Source: a bacterium (GTDB lineage: Bacteria; UBP15; UBA6099; JAJRTR01). Taken from it: a stretch of DNA of 16,366 nucleotides. Shown in pieces: positions 13,237 through 16,366 of this stretch. Under the pieces are notes generated by a model. It had not been told where the DNA came from and did not search any database. It was given only the letters and a program-made list of their open reading frames with translations. Both the position numbers and the translations under genes were made by a program. The stretch is from positions 1 to 16,366 of the forward strand of contig JAJRTR010000119.1 in NCBI GenBank assembly GCA_024278215.1. Direction: 5' to 3'. How positions within the stretch are numbered: position 1 is the first letter of the stretch; each line of letters opens with the position of its first letter.

Positions 13237-13469
13237 AGAGCGAAAGGCTTTTTCCCAAGTCCCCACATTCGGTTATTTCGCTTTGTCACCTCCTGTCATC
13301 CGGTGGTTTCCTCTCCGTAAAACGACTCTGTTTTCCTCTGTGGCGCGTTTTCGTTTGTGTGGCCATAATATCCTTCCACTGACGTTTTGCAAGCCCTGCG
13401 GCGCAATTTGAGCGCCTCAGTTGATGTACACCTGGAAAAATAGGGGCAGTCACCTATTTACGAACATTT
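13237..13469. other. Gene-free stretch
   Basis: No credible gene. A 25-codon minus-strand frame (MATQTKTRHRGKQSRF...) is preceded by GGAAGG but has no further support. Composition is mixed, and no promoter or terminator can be assigned. Confidence 0.35.
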
Positions 13470-13496
13470 CATGCCCAGGCAATAGGCTTGGGCATG
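13470..13496. repeat. Intergenic hairpin
   Basis: CATGCCCAGGC (13470-13480) pairs with GGCTTGGGCATG-type sequence ending at 13496, giving 11 pairs including one G-T, with a 5-nt loop. Five T residues start 7 bases downstream (13503-13507). No gene upstream on the + strand would use it as a terminator. Confidence 0.6.
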
Positions 13497-13553
13497 GCAC
13501 ACTTTTTGATTTGTTTTTCTGTGGGTCAGTCTGAGGAATGTTTTTATTTGTAG

Positions 13554-13573
13554 GGACACGGCATGCCGTGTCC
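13554..13573. repeat. Perfect 20-bp palindrome GGACACGGCATGCCGTGTCC
   Basis: The sequence equals its own complement across all 20 positions. Palindromes of this 'gggacacggcatgccgtgtccc' type recur between genes in several bacterial groups, so a dispersed repeat is more likely than a local operator. Confidence 0.75.
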
Positions 13574-13649
13574 GCCGGCATTTATACAGACTCCCAAGCG
13601 TAGCTCAGGGGTGCCACCCACGCCACGAATCATCAAACCATTCCGTTTC

Positions 13650-13735
13650 TTTTATCCGCGTTTATCAGATTTTAATCCGTGTCCAAAAAAGGTTTTTGAT
13701 TTTATAATCTGTGTAAATCCGCGTTAATCTGCTCA
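13650..13735. repeat. Degenerate repeats of 'AATCCGCGTTAATCTG' type
   Basis: TCCGCGTTTATCAGATT (from about 13656), AATCCGTGTCC (near 13674), ATCTGTGTAAATCCGCG and GTTAATCTG (13707-13731) are variants of one short phrase, repeated around an A/T-rich middle. Similar phrases occur in many bacterial intergenic regions. No gene is present. Confidence 0.45.
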
Positions 13736-13754
13736 GCGACAACATGTTGTCGCT
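13735..13754. repeat. Perfect 20-bp palindrome AGCGACAACATGTTGTCGCT
   Basis: Self-complementary across all 20 positions. It lies 58 bp upstream of the putative promoter and 126 bp upstream of the preferred AOR start codon. It could be an operator for a dimeric regulator or another dispersed palindrome. Confidence 0.7.
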
Positions 13755-13811
13755 TACGGCGCGATAAGGGTCTGATAGTTTTGTAAAGACTGCTATGATT
13801 GTTACGAATAA

Positions 13812-13840
13812 TTGCAATAACAGCTTTTTTTTGCTACATT
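13812..13840 (+). promoter_or_regulatory. Possible promoter for the AOR-family gene
   Basis: TTGCAA (13812-13817) and TACATT (13835-13840), 17 bp apart, each match the sigma-70 consensus at 4 of 6 positions. A start near 13847 would leave a 33-nt leader to ATG 13880 and would exclude the upstream TTG 13799 start. Confidence 0.3.
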
Positions 13841-13879
13841 AGTTTCCTTGTGCAAAAAATGGATTCCGGAGTTAATGAA

Positions 13880-16045
13880 ATGACAGAAAAAAGAATAACA
13901 TATCAAAGAACAGCACCGGAACGGGGATACACGGACCGGGTGTTGCGCGTTGATCTTACGCGCAAAGAAATCAAAGTGGAAGAAGTGTCGGCGGAGATGC
14001 GTGAGATGTTCGTGGGCGGGCGCGGCTATTGCCTGAAGCTTGTGTTTGACGGAACAAGTGGGGGGACGAAATATGACAGCCCTGAAAACGTGCTTGCGCT
14101 TGCGGGCGGGCCTTTCTGCGGCGAGACGGGATTCGTGGGTACAGGCAAATTTATTGCCGGCACGATATCGCCGCTCACCGGCACATTCTGCGATTCCAAT
14201 GTGGGCGGACATTTCTTTCCTCTGGTGAAGATTTCCGGTTTCGATGCTATCGCAATAACAGGGAAATCCGATGAAGATGTTATGCTCGTGATAGACGGTG
14301 ACGCGGGTGAAGTATTCTTTACTGAAGCGCCTGCAATGGACGGAGCGCTCATCGGGGCGGAGGAACTCGTCGAAGAATGGCGGGGCGAGGGCAAACAGAT
14401 AAATGTGGCTTATATAAACGCGGGGAATGGCGCGAAAAACACGTTCTTCGGCTGCATCAACAGCGTATATTACGACACGCGCCGCAAGCGCTGCCGCGCC
14501 AAGCAGGCGGGCCGCGGCGGCACCGGTACAGTAATGCGCGACAAGGGGCTGTGGGGTGTGCTGGTCAGGTGCAACGCAAAGAGGGCCGGCTCGAATAGAC
14601 CTGCGGACCGCGAGCGTGTGCGCCGCGCAGGCAAGAATCTTCGTGATGTTATCCGCGAGGTCGATCCCAACTCTATGAGCCTCGGCACACAGGGGACTAC
14701 GGCGCTGATGGACATGATGAACGCTTTCCACCTGTTGCCGGTCAACAACTACCAGTATGGCGTTGACGAGCGGGAGAAAGCTGTATCCGGTTTTGTATTT
14801 GAAAAAGAATATTTCAAACAGAAAACGCCCGACGGATGCTACATCGGCTGCAATCTGGCGTGCACCAAGGGTCATGAAAATCATAAGTTGCTCACCGGTC
14901 CGTATAAAGGGAAGCGTGTCGGTGTGGACGGCCCCGAATATGAGTCTGCGGCGGCGATGACCAACCTGGGCGTATTCAGCATTCCGTGGATAATGGAGTT
15001 CAACTGGTATTGCGACCAGTACGGTCTGGACACAATAAGTACAGGCGTCACAACAGCATTCGCGTTCGAGGCGTTCGAGCAGGGCTATCTTGTCGAGGAA
15101 GACACGGGCGGGCGCAAGCTCGAATGGGGTAATGCGGAACTTGTGATGGAACTGGTGCATGAGACAGCTGGTGGCGAGGAGGGTTTCGCATCGGTTCTTG
15201 CGCGTGGACTAAGGCGCACGAAACTGTGGATAGCGGACAGGGCATCGAAACGCACCGGGCGTCCTGAATCCGGAATAATAAACGCGCTGAATGACTTTGC
15301 GATGGAGTGCAAAGGGCTCGAGTTCTCTATGTACATCACGAAAGAATCGCTCGCGCAGCAGGGCGGGTACGGATTTGCGCTTAAGGGCGCGCAGCACGAC
15401 GAAGCCTGGCTCATAGCGATCGACCAGCTCAACCGGGAACTGCCCGCGTTCGAGAAAAAAGCTGTTGCGCTAAGGTGGTTTCCGCTGTTCAGAACCTGGT
15501 TCAATATCGCCGGACTCTGCAAATTGCCGTGGATCGACGTGAGGAACCCGGAAGCGAAGAATACTCCAATGCCTGCAAGGAATATGCCGACTGTCGACTA
15601 CTATATCGAATTTGTGAACGGAACACTCGGCACGGAAAAGACACTCGAAGACCTGCTGCTTGAATCCGAGCGCAGCTATACGCTGCACAAGCTGATAAAT
15701 CTGCGTCAGGGGTTCGGCACGCGCGAGCATGATAATATTCCGCTCCGTGCGATGGCCCCGGTTTTTATGAATGAATTCCTGTCACGCAAAGAGTATTACG
15801 AAGAATATCTCACGGAGCGTGCCGGACTGGACATCGCGGGCAGGAGCGACGAAGAAATGTTGAAAATGCTGCACGGCGACAGGCGCGAGAGATACGAAAA
15901 ACTCACGGACGCAGTGTACAGCGAGAAGGGTTACGACGCGAACGGGATTCCAACTGATGAGACAATGAAAAGGATGGGACTCGACGCGCCGGAATATATG
16001 CAGATAGTGCGGGCGGCGCGCAAACGGAGCGGGAACCGGAATTGA
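13880..16045 (+). CDS. Aldehyde:ferredoxin oxidoreductase-family protein
   Basis: 721 residues from ATG 13880, which has GGAG at 13868-13871. The frame also opens at TTG 13799, but those 27 extra residues lack a ribosome site and family resemblance. AOR enzymes use a tungsto- or molybdo-bispterin and one Fe4S4 cluster to oxidise aldehydes with ferredoxin. Visible here: the N-terminal cofactor domain (FVGGRGYCLKLVF at 44; GGPFCGETGFVGTGKF at 76; ISPLTGTFCDSNVGGHF at 96), RGGTGTVMRDKGLWGVLV (212-229), PEYESAAAMTNLGV (352-365) and GLDTISTG (382-389). The cluster cysteines appear as C320, C324 and C328 (GCYIGCNLAC) plus C547 (AGLCKLPW); the family norm is C-x2-C-x3-C. The C-terminus is long and divergent, so the substrate is unknown. 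No cofactor or ferredoxin gene is adjacent. Confidence 0.88.
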   Translation: MTEKRITYQRTAPERGYTDRVLRVDLTRKEIKVEEVSAEMREMFVGGRGYCLKLVFDGTSGGTKYDSPENVLALAGGPFCGETGFVGTGKFIAGTISPLTGTFCDSNVGGHFFPLVKISGFDAIAITGKSDEDVMLVIDGDAGEVFFTEAPAMDGALIGAEELVEEWRGEGKQINVAYINAGNGAKNTFFGCINSVYYDTRRKRCRAKQAGRGGTGTVMRDKGLWGVLVRCNAKRAGSNRPADRERVRRAGKNLRDVIREVDPNSMSLGTQGTTALMDMMNAFHLLPVNNYQYGVDEREKAVSGFVFEKEYFKQKTPDGCYIGCNLACTKGHENHKLLTGPYKGKRVGVDGPEYESAAAMTNLGVFSIPWIMEFNWYCDQYGLDTISTGVTTAFAFEAFEQGYLVEEDTGGRKLEWGNAELVMELVHETAGGEEGFASVLARGLRRTKLWIADRASKRTGRPESGIINALNDFAMECKGLEFSMYITKESLAQQGGYGFALKGAQHDEAWLIAIDQLNRELPAFEKKAVALRWFPLFRTWFNIAGLCKLPWIDVRNPEAKNTPMPARNMPTVDYYIEFVNGTLGTEKTLEDLLLESERSYTLHKLINLRQGFGTREHDNIPLRAMAPVFMNEFLSRKEYYEEYLTERAGLDIAGRSDEEMLKMLHGDRRERYEKLTDAVYSEKGYDANGIPTDETMKRMGLDAPEYMQIVRAARKRSGNRN

Positions 16046-16141
16046 ACTAATCACAATACCTGCTTACTAACAGCTCCAACACTGTTTACTATAGCAGAAA
16101 TGATGCGCAAAAAAGCCTGCATTTATCGCGAATATTGATAA

Positions 16142-16168
16142 CAATACCATGCCAGGCAAACGGTATTG
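16142..16168 (+). terminator. Weak hairpin downstream of the AOR-family gene
   Basis: CAATACC (16142-16148) pairs with GGTATTG (16162-16168) around a 13-nt loop. No T-run follows, so termination here is doubtful. The remaining spacer (16046-16245) shows no gene. Confidence 0.3.
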
Positions 16169-16245
16169 CGGGTTAGCACTACAACAAAACTTTCGATTTT
16201 CACAAGCGAGACGCCTGTGCCACTTTATAACACATCTTTTCAGTA

Positions 16246-16366
16246 GAGCCAATTGCAAAATTATGTTCGTAGCGAGGTCGAGCGAAATTGTTCAGAGCAA
16301 AGCGGAGGTGTAAAATCCTCGCAGGCGTACTTGTAGAGTACGTCGAGGACGATTTTGTGCCGACAA
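16246..16366 (+). repeat. Element family 1, copy D (cut by window end)
   Basis: The first 121 bp of the 178-bp element, beginning with GAGCCAATTGCAAAATTATG and including the central hairpin (16312-16356). It lies 200 bp after the AOR-family stop codon in the sense direction, as copies B and C do for their upstream genes. The right end lies outside the window. Confidence 0.9.

Noticed and set aside
13200-13382. 60-codon + strand frame in the palindrome-rich spacer
   Set aside because: It starts inside the alternating purine-pyrimidine tract, has no ribosome site, and its composition is not protein-like.
13590-13612. tRNA-like phrase GCGTAGCTCAGGGGTGCC
   Set aside because: It resembles a tRNA D-arm, but no anticodon arm, T-arm or acceptor stem follows at the right distances.
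13799-13879. Upstream TTG start for the AOR-family protein
   Set aside because: No ribosome site, 27 extra residues unlike the family, and the likely promoter overlaps this stretch; ATG 13880 has GGAG at a good distance.
13802-15160. 452-codon open frame on the minus strand opposite the AOR-family gene
   Set aside because: Cys/His/Arg-rich shadow composition, no domain, fully overlapped by the conserved sense gene.

Overview
The window is bacterial chromosome: densely spaced protein genes on both strands with Shine-Dalgarno sequences, separated by long intergenic stretches full of repeats. No rRNA, tRNA, transposase, phage gene or CRISPR array is visible. The phylum cannot be fixed from the sequence. 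A tungsten/molybdenum aldehyde:ferredoxin oxidoreductase-type enzyme suggests anaerobic metabolism. The repeat-rich spacers and the TMEM260-like (DUF2723) and GT-C membrane transferases would fit a PVC-type (Lentisphaerae/Kiritimatiellae-like) or similar genome, but that is only a guess.

Layout, left to right. 1-141: right part of a dispersed inverted-repeat element. 252-2587 (+): a small PLDc_N-like membrane protein, then a DUF2723/TMEM260-like multi-pass protein with C-terminal TPRs. 2621-2798: a complete 178-bp copy of the element. 3089-5107 (-): transketolase. 5245-5422: a second complete copy of the element. 5428-6513 (-): a SAM-dependent methyltransferase. 6649-8232 (+): a GT-C-type membrane glycosyltransferase, preceded by a 15-codon leader ORF. 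8233-10113: two direct copies of a second repeat family bracketing a DUF202 membrane protein (8805-9530, -) whose N-terminal half is an array of 20 'RTxLAxx' heptads. 10281-12353 (+): a stand-alone elongation factor G with its own promoter and a terminator-like leader. 12324-12937 (-): two small genes with good ribosome sites, a strong terminator and a decayed frame upstream. About 770 bp of palindrome-rich, gene-free DNA follows. 13880-16045 (+): an aldehyde:ferredoxin oxidoreductase-family protein with an unusual cysteine spacing. 16246-16366: start of a fourth copy of the element.

Functionally the region mixes central metabolism (transketolase), translation (EF-G), surface glycoconjugate synthesis (two GT-C-like proteins) and a tungsto-/molybdo-enzyme; it is not one pathway. 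The two most unusual things are the four-copy 178-bp element and the heptad-expanded DUF202 protein. The element has terminal inverted repeats and a central hairpin with a compensatory base-pair change, and three of its four copies lie just downstream of stop codons in the sense direction. The DUF202 gene sits between copies of a second inverted-repeat family.
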